From Beta vulgaris subsp. vulgaris (Eukaryota > Streptophyta > Magnoliopsida > Caryophyllales > Amaranthaceae): a stretch of 64,000 bases of DNA. Under the pieces are notes generated by a model that worked only from the letters and a program-made list of their open reading frames with translations, had not been told where the DNA came from and made no database searches. The position numbers and the translations under genes are program-made. Positions 38,601 through 46,700 of the stretch are shown here, in pieces (within the stretch, counting starts at the first letter, position 1; every line of letters begins with the position of its first letter). The stretch is from NCBI RefSeq assembly GCF_026745355.1, contig NC_079205.1:48699735-48763734 (forward strand), read 5' to 3'.

Positions 38601-40512
38601 CCAGTCTCGGCGACAGGATTCTCAAGTCACAAATTGATGCCCCGTCTGATGTAATTTCCTTTATAATCTTGCATAGCTTTTCACAGAAATGTACTAATAA
38701 TGGTTCTCTGAGTTTTGTCCTAGAGGTGATGTGATGAGTAGATTTGTCAACAAAATTTTCCCAGCAAACGTGTTTTTCGATTCATCAGTTGGATCATAAG
38801 CTCCTTGATTACTATACCAACTGATATCTTGTTCTTCTTATTTTCAGATTTTACAGAGATTAGTTTCCACCCTAGACCGGTGTGCCTTACGCACATGCTC
38901 TTTGCCTGTGGAGACTGTTGGACTCCTTCCTTCCCATTGCTTCAGGTTTTCCTTGGCTTGCTTGCAAAAACTATTCATTTTGACCAGGTACGTATAGTTT
39001 TCTCATATGTCAATTAGGGAATTTGGTGGTAAATTGGATCATTGGATGATGTCTTAAAAGTAACAATGGCTCCAGAAGAAGGGCATGAAATTACAATTGA
39101 ATTTCTGTAAACATTGATGTTTATTATAGGGAATTGAGGAGATATATATTAGTTTAAGATATGGTCAAAGTGGAGTATGTAAGTAGTGCAAAAGTCAAAC
39201 TGTTGCAATTCCATGGAAACGACAAAATTTGATGTTTACTTCTAGAAAAAAAAGAAGAAAAAAGACATAGATGTATACTATAGTTAATTGGGGAAACTTT
39301 TTGCCTGAGAATATAGTTCTGGCTTCTGGCGACTAAATCAATGTTCTTATTATCTATGCTTCTGTTTATTGAAATAAAAGTCTTGATACCCAGTGAATGG
39401 TATTCTTAATTTGTTTGCAGTTTTGAGGATGAGGCTGATGATTGGAATGCAACAAAATCGGAGGTCAGCAAAATTGCTATCATGGTGCTTATGGAGAGAT
39501 GTCAACACATATTTGACAGATTTCTCATAGACGAAACTGCTCTAGGTGTGTAGCTTTAAGTTCAATTAATGTACTTCTGATTCAGAAAGCTCGCATATAT
39601 GGGCTTGGAAGTTCTGCACATGGAGGAATTCATCTTGGGTGGCTGTTGTATTGCTTTTGATCCCTGGATTTCCAATTGGTACTCATGAAGCACTCACTTT
39701 TCCTGCAGGTGGTCAACCATTTCCTTCAGCTAGGCTTGAAGAAATGGTATTTGTTCTTGAAGAGCTAGCTAGCTTGACTATTCACCCAGACGCTGCATCT
39801 GTTCTGCCTTTGCATCCGCATCTGAGAAATGCTCTTAAAACTGACGGGAATCATTATGTTCGAGTTCACCTCCTTGTACTCCATCCATCTCTCTGTGAAC
39901 TAGTCATCTCAAGGTGAGATGATTGGCATCTCATGATCTTTTTTCCTTTTTAGGAAATTTGACAGGAGAAAATCATACTTTTACATGGTCATATTTGAGC
40001 ATTGTCAAAGTTTCAAGAGTTTCTCGTAGCATTTCTTTTGGTTCAAGCCTTTTGCACCCTGAGCTTTCTTACCTTAAGCTTTTGAGTGCATTGTGTGAGT
40101 GGTGCCGAACATAGTTATTGCCTTGACCCAAAATCAACTAGCTGTGTTAAGTTGTAAAGTATTCTCAAAAATATTCTGAACTATGGTGCCCTATATCACA
40201 CGGAATATCTTAAACTACCTAGTCGATAGAGTACTAGCTGTGTTATATGGCAATAAGTAATGCCTATCTCATGTTGGTAAATCATTTGGTAAATTTAGCA
40301 ATCTCCAATCTAGACTTGTCGCGCATATATAAAAGCATGGATGCGATAAGTTCTTCATTCTATATGCTTTTTTTTTATCAATATGGTAACATACAATTGG
40401 TAATTCATTCATTGACAGGGAGCCTAAAGTGAGGGAATTGGTACTGGTGCTGCTTAGGCTTATTAGTGAGATTTTGGGTCTACAGAAATCAACTCAATCT
40501 GTTAAATCTTAA
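7054..40512 (+). CDS. MON2: MON2 homologue, trans-Golgi/endosome trafficking scaffold (44 exons, 1637 aa)
   Basis: MON2 is a large HEAT/ARM-repeat relative of the BIG/Sec7 Arf-GEFs that lacks the catalytic Sec7 domain; in yeast it works with Dop1 and the flippase Neo1. The start [20 protein letters not shown] opens the DCB region (about residues 5-180); the HUS-like region follows. [16 protein letters not shown] (about 755-770) and [13 protein letters not shown] (about 1215) are typical. All GT-AG junctions keep phase. Exons: 7054-7158, 11562-11747, 12339-12428, 12520-12593, 12712-12867, 13064-13190, 13374-13429, 16218-16272, 16368-16424, 16511-16612, 19966-20046, 20136-20188, 21829-21898, 22100-22163, 22358-22506, 22595-22722, 22799-22856, 23026-23123, 23425-23509, 23626-23691, 23771-23830, 24017-24100, 24200-24386, 26672-26715, 26795-26926, 27006-27137, 27227-27279, 27382-27430, 27835-27893, 28298-28431, 28545-28696, 33342-33470, 33565-33650, 33731-33846, 34308-34420, 34501-34624, 34842-34960, 36493-36676, 36763-36970, 38326-38650, 38848-38987, 39421-39545, 39709-39913, 40419-40512. 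No break was found. Confidence 0.93.
8738..8933. repeat. Dispersed GC-rich repeat, copy 1 (MON2 intron 1)
   Basis: About 200 bp beginning TTGCGGTAACGATTACGGTG and ending GGCCTTGTTTTGACACCATG. It is clearly homologous to 14459-14664 in the same orientation, sharing AATATCGGCTTAAACCATGA, TTTACACCTTTACGATGCGG and GATACGATACGATG. No inverted ends or ORF. Class unknown. Confidence 0.75.
9376..10287. mobile_element. Nested pair of TIR elements in MON2 intron 1
   Basis: The outer ends are TTTGTTTGGATA (9379-9390) and its reverse complement (10270-10281), with G-rich subterminal sequence (GGAGGGAAAGGTAGGGG on the left, reflected by CCCCCCACTTTCCC near 10250). An inner element of about 700 bp (9419-10116) has ends CAGAGGCGAATCCAAG and GGATCCGCCCCT, resembling the hAT-like element at 4750-5742. 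Target duplications are degraded (CTTACAC/CTATCAC outside), so the boundaries are approximate. Confidence 0.5.
14459..14664. repeat. Dispersed GC-rich repeat, copy 2 (MON2 intron 7)
   Basis: Begins TTGCGGTAACGGTCACAGTG and ends GCGGCCTTGTTCTAACACCATG, parallel to 8738-8933. Relative to copy 1 it has a 15-20 bp extra segment (GCGGTTGTCGTACCGCC) near its start. The CGG/CCG composition contrasts with the AT-rich intron. A loosely similar GC-rich stretch (GTAACGG, CGTTCCGTAACGCGGCCGC) occurs at about 30840-31260. Confidence 0.75.
14818..15140. mobile_element. Stowaway-like MITE (Tc1/Mariner)
   Basis: The left end is CTCCCTCCGTTTCC and the right end reverse-complemented is CTCCCTGTGTCCTCC, the plant Stowaway terminal motif. 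A TA follows the right end, but AA replaces TA on the left, so the target duplication is decayed. Length is 323 bp. Confidence 0.7.
16613..19965 (+). other. MON2 intron 10 (3.35 kb)
   Basis: Contains a 44-T homopolymer (16814-16857) and a stretch rich in AGGCGC/GCGCCT inverted motifs (17545-17770). There is also a short GGGCCCAAAAAAACCCGG segment near 18765 resembling the GC-rich foldback at 55036-55315, and otherwise featureless AT-rich sequence. Confidence 0.8.
16814..16857. repeat. Poly(T) run of 44 bases
   Basis: Uninterrupted T tract in MON2 intron 10. It could be the reversed poly(A) tail of a retroposed sequence, but no SINE or LINE body was recognised beside it. Its length is likely unreliable in assembly. 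Confidence 0.9.
20189..21828 (+). other. MON2 intron 12 (1.6 kb)
   Basis: Non-coding. Includes a decayed motif GTCAAAGTGGAATATGTGAATAGTG (20588-20612) that recurs near 39160-39185 and is probably a MITE remnant. No gene was seen. Confidence 0.7.
24387..26671 (+). other. MON2 intron 23 (2.3 kb)
   Basis: About a third is the TIR element at 24976-25739. The rest is AT-rich with short G or T runs and no recognisable gene. Confidence 0.8.
24976..25739. mobile_element. GGGTGTTTGGTT-type TIR element
   Basis: The left end is GGGGGTGTTTGGTTTGC and the right end reverse-complemented is CGGGGGGTTTGGTTGGG. Both sides lead into AAAGGGAAAG tracts, and the element is bounded by TAA on each side (24973-24975, 25740-25742). 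The 3-bp TAA duplication suggests PIF/Harbinger. It is 764 bp without transposase. The interior is GGTGG-rich, giving spurious ORFs. Confidence 0.65.
29572..29810. repeat. TATATACATA microsatellite
   Basis: About 240 bp of TATATATA runs punctuated by regular CATACA/TGTATG steps. The right half is partly the inverse of the left. It creates artificial Tyr/Ile ORFs on the minus strand. Confidence 0.95.
29811..30094. mobile_element. GATCACATGAGAATG-type MITE inserted in the AT microsatellite
   Basis: The left end is GGGGCGAGATCACATGAGAA and the right end reverse-complemented is AGAAATGAGTTCCTATGAGA. Both continue through ATGC and TACTTACATGAGAAATGAGA-type sequence (right: ACTTATGTGAGAAATGAGA). 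TATATATA lies on both sides. The interior repeats GAGTTACATCACTT-like units. Non-coding, 284 bp. Confidence 0.7.
31353..31652. mobile_element. TTTGG-type foldback MITE
   Basis: The left region ATGTTTGGTAAATGG with ATTGGCTTTTAGC is mirrored by the right region, whose reverse complement reads TTGTTTGGCAATCGG with TTGGCTTTT. GGCTTTT/AAAAGCC motifs recur through the element, so the whole 300 bp is foldback-like. No clear target duplication. Confidence 0.5.
33947..34201. mobile_element. Stowaway-like MITE in MON2 intron 34
   Basis: Ends CTACCCCCGCTCC (left) and CTTCCTCTGCTCT (right, reverse-complemented) with TA on both sides (33945-33946, 34202-34203). Subterminal ATGCAACAC is present on both arms. 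Length is 255 bp. Confidence 0.75.
34961..36492 (+). other. MON2 intron 37 (1.5 kb)
   Basis: Contains the TGTTTGGTT-type MITE at 35804-36070. The segment 35050-35240 is GC-richer than its surroundings, and its origin was not recognised. Confidence 0.75.
35804..36070. mobile_element. TGTTTGGTT-type MITE
   Basis: The left end TGCTTGTTTGGTTTACAT matches the right end reverse-complemented, TGGCTGTTTGGTTGAACAT. AGGAAGT/ACTTCCT motifs recur inside. About 267 bp, non-coding. Confidence 0.6.
36971..38325 (+). other. MON2 intron 39 (1.35 kb)
   Basis: Non-coding. No transposon ends or RNA gene were recognised. Contains short direct repeats such as GTGAGGAATTTCAC (37525 and 37606). Confidence 0.7.
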
Positions 40513-41712
40513 AGAAGTCATGAGGAGCAGTTGCGCGGCTAGTCACCCGGTTCTTTAATTAATGATGTAGGCGAGGATTTTTCTTTTTGTCCTCCATAGT
40601 TCACTTCACTGTATTATAGTTATTCTTTTTGCAGTATTTCATGTAGTAAATGTTGTACATTATATAATAGAAAAATGAAAAATATTTACGATTTGTTGTA
40701 AAATTAGCTCTTTTTTTTTTCTCACACTGATTAATCATTATTGTCACATTCATATCATTTGATTTATAATTAAGATTCCTCTTTAGATCTGGATCAAACA
40801 CATACTGTTTATGTTGAAGTAGCAAGTGTCAAGGGTAAAAGTACGCAGAGAAATAGTTCTACAGCTTAAGGGCATCTTTTTTCACGATCGGACAACATTG
40901 TTTTTCTTATGTATTTCCAATCCGTAGATGGTATATATGTCTTTATGGTGAGCAAGGTGTACGCATAAGGCATAACAAGTCAAATATACATGAATAACAA
41001 GTTAAATGAATACTGTACATGGCTAACAAGCCAAATGAACATATGTACATCTCTGTTAGAATATATTCACTGTATTGGCCTTTATGTTGATAACCTAATG
41101 CTTGATGTTTATCGTGCGCACTTTATTTTATGCTGGTAATGTATTTCTTTTTGATATAGCAAACCTTGAGAATATATCGGGAATGGGTTATTATGTGCAG
41201 CTTCCTCTAACAATGCATATATGACAACGTCCATTCACATTCTCTAGTATCTTTGTGGAATTACGTGCTCATCTCATATGATGTAAATTTATATATAAAA
41301 AAATGAAGTAGATTATATAAATATAAGGATATCCTAGATATAATGTAAAATTCCCCAAATTATAAATCCTTATATAATCCCAGGCCAATATGTTGTAGCG
41401 TAGTAAATACGTGATTTAGATACTTGGTACAAAGTTTAACGTAATGATAATATAGATGTTTACTTTCAACTTTGAAGTACTTACTCTCGAGATCGTAGAT
41501 AGCATGTACGTCAATGAATATTTTTATATACAGAAGTTGGAATCTTTTCTATGATAAGGATGCTTGAAATCTCCACATATTTTTTCATCTTGTTGACTTG
41601 TTACGTCTATTTAACTATAAATGGGCCTAATGGTTGGAGTATATAGTATATAGTTTCAAGAGGAGGGGTTAATTAGTGCTTCAAACAGGATTCCTCTGCA
41701 TTTAAGCTCAAA
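40513..41712. other. Intergenic region downstream of MON2
   Basis: Presumed MON2 3' UTR and spacer. AT-rich, with short repeats (TAACAAGTCAAAT-like, 40975-41035). No gene was seen. Confidence 0.7.
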
Positions 41713-41973
41713 CTAGTTATTAGGTCCGGGTTATGTCCGGGTAAGAAAAAATTTCATTCATCAATATAATACTTTATGATAATAATACTAAATACAACTT
41801 AGTATAGTGGTTAAGATTTTAGTATATGTATTTGAGGTCTCGGGATCAAATCTTATACTATGCAATTTCTAAATGTTTTTATTGACATGGATTACATGAA
41901 CTAAATTCCCTAGGGAGAGCGCCACGTGGCACAGTTTCTTTTTTATGCACGTCTTTTAATATATTTGTATAGA
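41713..41973 (-). mobile_element. Non-autonomous Helitron, same family as 4337-4596
   Basis: On the minus strand it starts TCTATACAAATATATTAAAA and ends with the hairpin CCCGGACATAACCCGG, then ACCTAATAACTAG, inserted between A and T. The palindrome GCCACGTGGC lies at 41921-41930. On the opposite strand are an A-box-like TAGTGGTTAAG (41805-41815) and a B-box-like GGTCTCGGGATCAAATC (about 41836-41852). Length (261 bp) and layout match the 260-bp element at 4337. Confidence 0.85.
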
Positions 41974-42213
41974 TAGATAAGACATGCAATTTTGTGGATA
42001 TTGTCAGGTACCAAATGATATTAACCTCCATTTCTTAATGCCCATTTGTTAGATTTTATTGTTCATATTACTGAAGATCATAATTGAAGTACGATCATTA
42101 GTTGTTGGTTTAATGTACAACTCAATGGTACAATTATGTATTCACAATTGCCTCTACAGTGGAGAACCTTCTCACAAGTTCAACAAATTAACAATTCCAA
42201 AATTCTAATTTAA

Positions 42214-42795
42214 GGGTGTGTTCTCCCCAACTTATTTTCAGTTCACTTCACTTGCAATCAATTCAGTTGCAATAAGTTAAGTTTAGTTCAGTTCAACTCA
42301 AATTATCATTTCTATTAGTTATAATTTAATTCAGTTCAGTTAATTTCAGCTGCAATCAGTTCGATTCAGTTCAGTTGCAATTAGGGTCTGTTTACCCCAA
42401 CTTATTTTCAGTTCAATTCAGTTCAGTTGCAATCAGTTCAGTTAAATTCAGTTCAGTTGCAATCAGTTCAGTTAAATTCAGTTTAGTCCAGTTCCTAATT
42501 TATTATCAACATTACTATTAGTTATAATTTCATTCAGTTCAGTTCAGTTGCAATCAGGGCCTGTTTACCCCTAATTTATTTTCAGTTCAGTTGCAATCGG
42601 TTCAGTTCAATTCAGTTTAGTTCAGTTCCTAATTTATTATTAGCATTACTATTAGTTATAATTTAATTCAGTTCAGTTTAGTTGCAATCAATTTAGTTTA
42701 GTTGCAATCAATTCAGTTCAGTTGTTCTATGCCGAAAAGAACAAACCTTCACAATTCAATTTAGTTGGTTTATGTCGAAGAAAACATGTCCTATA
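42214..42795. repeat. TCAGTTCAGTTGCAA repeat field with three nested MITE-like starts
   Basis: Irregular tandem copies of TTCAGTTCAGTTGCAATCAG. The phrase GGGTCTGTTTACCCCAACTT with TATTTTCAGTTCA, or a close variant, occurs three times (about 42214, 42384, 42557), suggesting nested insertions or duplication of one element. The right edge TATGTCGAAGAAAACATGTCC is a weak inverse of the left edge. Confidence 0.65.
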
Positions 42796-42826
42796 AGTAA
42801 TCATGGCGAAATATAGTAGTAAATAA

Positions 42827-43595
42827 CTAGTTTTTTGCCCGGGCGATGCCTCGGGTCAGTTACAATAAACAAATATGTTATTATTTTATATTTCATATTT
42901 TATTCTGCTACTTTTTGTAATTTTTAATTTATCCATTAAGAAATTGAAAAATTAACGTCACGACGTGATAAGTAAAAAAAAAAAAAAAAGCTTTGAGTTT
43001 GAAAACAATACCTTAAAAAGAATTGTGGTAAGAGAATATGACATCAAATTCTCTTGGAAGTTACGTAATAAGATTGTTAAAGATGTACTCTCTCCGTTTT
43101 TTTAATTCGTACATTTTCCTTAAATGGTTGTTTTTTTGAAAAATTTCTACATTTTTCCTATTTGGCACACCATAAATTGATACGTTTATATTTGTTTTTC
43201 TCTTTTTCGACCCAAAAATACAACTTTTCACGTTTTCTCATTATTATACATTAAATGGATCAAAAAATACACTCTAATTTGAAAGTGACATGGCATAAAT
43301 GTAGCAATAAAAAAACGGAGGGAGTATATACTTGTTAAGTCTTTTTAGTTAACTACAATTATTACAAGACTTTTTCATATTTTATTTCAAACATTAAACA
43401 ACAAAGTCATAGTGTACTGATGGCTAAGCGCTTACTTTTCATTTCATAGGTCACGTGTTCGATTCCTTTCGCTTACACATTTTTTTAAGAGTGAGGAGTA
43501 TACATGAACATAAAACATTTGCATTAGAAATTTGTGGAGAGTGCCACGTGGCACATAAACGTTCTTTCGCACGCCTTTTAATATATTAGTATAGA
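42827..43595 (-). mobile_element. Helitron of the same family, with nested Stowaway
   Basis: The minus-strand start is TCTATACTAATATATTAAAA with GGCGTGCG. The end is a hairpin (CCCGAGGCATCGCCCGGG) then CAAAAAACTAG, between A (42826) and T (43596). GCCACGTGGC lies at 43543-43552. On the plus strand an A box TGGCTAAGCGC (43421-43431) and a B box GTGTTCGATTCC (43455-43466) are close to tRNA consensus. About 237 bp of its 769 bp is a later Stowaway insertion. The right end is about 115 bp from the LEA stop codon. Confidence 0.82.
43088..43324. mobile_element. Stowaway MITE nested in the Helitron
   Basis: Terminal inverted repeats CTCTCTCCGTTTTTTTAATT and CTCCCTCCGTTTTTTTATTG (right, reverse-complemented), with TA target duplication at 43086-43087 and 43325-43326. 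Length is 237 bp, with no ORF. Confidence 0.88.
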
Positions 43596-43710
43596 TGTGA
43601 CATAAACAAGCTCAAGAGATGTTGACTATATATCTACAGGAATTAACAGAGATTAATAATTCTAATTTAATCATATTTGCAAAATTCCTAAATACATACA
43701 AGGAGGTAAA

Positions 43711-46700
43711 TTAGTTTTTATGCTGTTCAAAACTTTGGTTCATTCTAGCAGCTTCCACCACAGAAGCTGCAACGCCACCAGGGTATGTGCTTATGTTAGG
43801 GTTGTTCCTGAACTCAGCACCCAGCACACCTTCTGCATCTTGTCGCGTCACTGGCCGATCTTTTGGTAACTTTGATGCTGCATCCTGATAATTAAACAAT
43901 AAAATTTGTCAAATGATTATGTCTACTAATTTTTTTTGCTTCCATGAATAATGCCAAAAAGAATATTAATTCCTTCTGATAGTCAATGTAATTATAATAT
44001 GTTAATATTCTAATTGATAACTGATTAGGGAAGTGCACATAATTAGGTGCTGATTATTAGGAGAGGATCATGGGCTTCCTATTGTATTCTTTAGTATATA
44101 ACGTTAGTTTGTAATCTGCATTAGGCAAGGAATATATTTCCAATATTCTTCATGGTATCAGTTTTGCTTAGGGTTTCACGTATCCTATCTTCCGCTGTGC
44201 CCTAGCAAATAACCGCGTCTCCGACGCCGTTCTGCCCACGCGCCACCATGGTTGGCACCTCTTCTTCTACAACCTCTTCTTCTTCTTCTCTTTCTTCTTC
44301 TCATTCTTCTTCTCTTTCTTCTTCTCTTGCTAATTCTAATATCAAACAAAGCATCCCTATTACACTTGACATTGAGAACGTGCAATACTCCACGTGGGCG
44401 GAGTTATTCAAAATTCATGCTCGTTCTAATCGTGTGATTCATCACATAATTCCTTCAACCACGGTTCAAGGACCCTCTACGGATGCTGAACGAGAGGAAT
44501 GGTCCACCATTGATGCAACAGTTTTGAAATGGATTTACGGGACCATTTCCGCGGACCTCCTCAATACCATCCTGGAACCCGACTCCACGGCATTACAAGC
44601 GTGGGAACGTCTCCGGGATATTTTTCTGGATAATAAATCTTCCCGTGCCGTTACTCTTGAACAGGAGTTTTCTAACACTATCATGGAAGATTTTCCGAAT
44701 GCTTCCTCGTATTGCCAAAGGTTAAAGATGTTGGCTGACCAACTCAAAAATGTAGGTGCTCCGGTATCAAATAACCGTCTTGTTTTACAGCTTGTGGCGG
44801 GTCTTACCGAGGCCTATAATGGTGTTGGCACTCTTCTTCGTCAAAGTGATCCTCTTCCTCCCTTTTATCAAGCACGGTCTATGTTGGTTCTTGAGGAGGC
44901 GGGCTTAGCTAAAAAGGCCGCTATTGGTTCTTCCTCGGCACTTTTAGCCGACACAAACAATGGTTCTGCCTCGCCACCTAAGGCTCATGGCACTAACAGT
45001 GCGAAACCGGGCCAAAAACGCTCTCCTCATCGAGGCCGGAATTCCGGCGGTGGTGGTAAGGGAGGCAGCGGCGGTGGTCGGGGTGGTCGCCAGCACGGGG
45101 GTGGTGGTGGAGGTCGTCCTCCCTCCCAGCCACAGCAGCAGCAGGCTGCATATTACCCGCAAGGGGGTCCGTGGGCTGCTCGCCCACCATTCTCTCCTTT
45201 GCCTCAGTGGCCCTATGGGTGGGCTGTCCCTCCATCCCCTTACCCAGCAGCAGCGTGGGCCAGGCCCACTGGACCAGTCAGAACTCAGCAGCAGGGCAGT
45301 GGCAGTGTATTAGGGGCTCGTCCACAGGCTTATAATGTGGAGCTCCAACAACCCACGGATATCGAGGCCGCTATGCATACTCTTGGTCTCACTCCTCCGG
45401 ACCCGAATTGGTATATGGATACGGGTGCTACCTCCCATATGACAGCTACTCAAGGTAACTTCTCGTCTTATTTTAATTTGAGCACAAATAATGGTATAAT
45501 TGTTGGAAATGGCCATAGTATTCCTATTTGTGGTTATGGTGACACTCACTTACCCCACCCTCACCCTCCTTTATCGCTTAAAAAGGTCCTTCATGCTCCT
45601 AAACTGATTAAAAACTTAGTCTCTGTTCGTAAGTTTACTACTGATAATTCTGTGTCTGTGGAATTTGATCCTTTTGGGTTTTCTGTGAAGGATTTACAGA
45701 CGGGGAGTCAAATCATGAGATGTGAGAGTCAGGGGGCCTTATATCCTGTCACGTCACTCATCTCTCCAGCTTACACTGCATCTAGCTTTGCTGCTCTTGC
45801 ACCTTCTTTGTGGCATGATCGTCTGGGTCATCCGGGTGCTTCTATCTTAGATACTCTTAGGCGGAATAAAAATATTGAGTGTAATAAACTTAGTAGTAAT
45901 ACTGTTTGTTACTCATGTCCTCTTGGGAAACATGTTAAGTTGCCGTTTGTTGCTTCTCCTATTAGTACTGTGATGCCTTTTGACATTGTTCATTGTGATG
46001 TTTGGACTTCCCCTGTTTTGAGTTCTATGGGCCATCGTTATTATCTTGTTGTGGTTGATGATTTCTCTGATTTTGTTTGGACTTTTCCCATGTCTAAGAA
46101 ATCACAAGTTTACTCCATGTTCTTGGCTTTTCGTGCTTATATCAACACACAATTTGAACGGGAAATTAAATATACCCAATGTGACAATGGTCGGGAATTC
46201 GATAATCAACCTTTTTGGGATTTTTGTAAGGCTAATGGCCTCTCTTTTCGTTTCTCTTGTCCATATACTTCCTCTCAAAATGGTAAAGCTGAACGCAAAC
46301 TCCGTACCATAAATAATATGGTTCGCACTCTTCTTGCTCATGCTTCTATTCCCCCCACATTTTGGCACCATGCTCTACAAATGGCCACATATCTTCTTAA
46401 CATCCTTCCCAACAAGAAACTCGCCTACCAATCCCCTCTTCACATTCTTTTCCACAAAGAGCCTTCATTTGCTCATTTAAGGGTGTTTGGGTGCTTGTGT
46501 TTTCCTCTCCATCCTTCCACCACTATTCATAAATTACAACCTCGCTCTACTCCGTGTGTGTTTTTGGGGTATCCGGAAAATCATAGGGGGTACAAATGTT
46601 ACGATATTTCTTCCCGTAAAATCATCATTTGTCGTCATGTTATTTTTGATGAACAAAAATTCCCATTTTCTGATATTCACACCCCCACTGCCTTCTCATA

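Noticed and set aside
43421..43466. Possible tRNA gene (A and B box match)
   Set aside because: No acceptor or anticodon stems can be formed; it lies inside a Helitron and the related copies are degraded.
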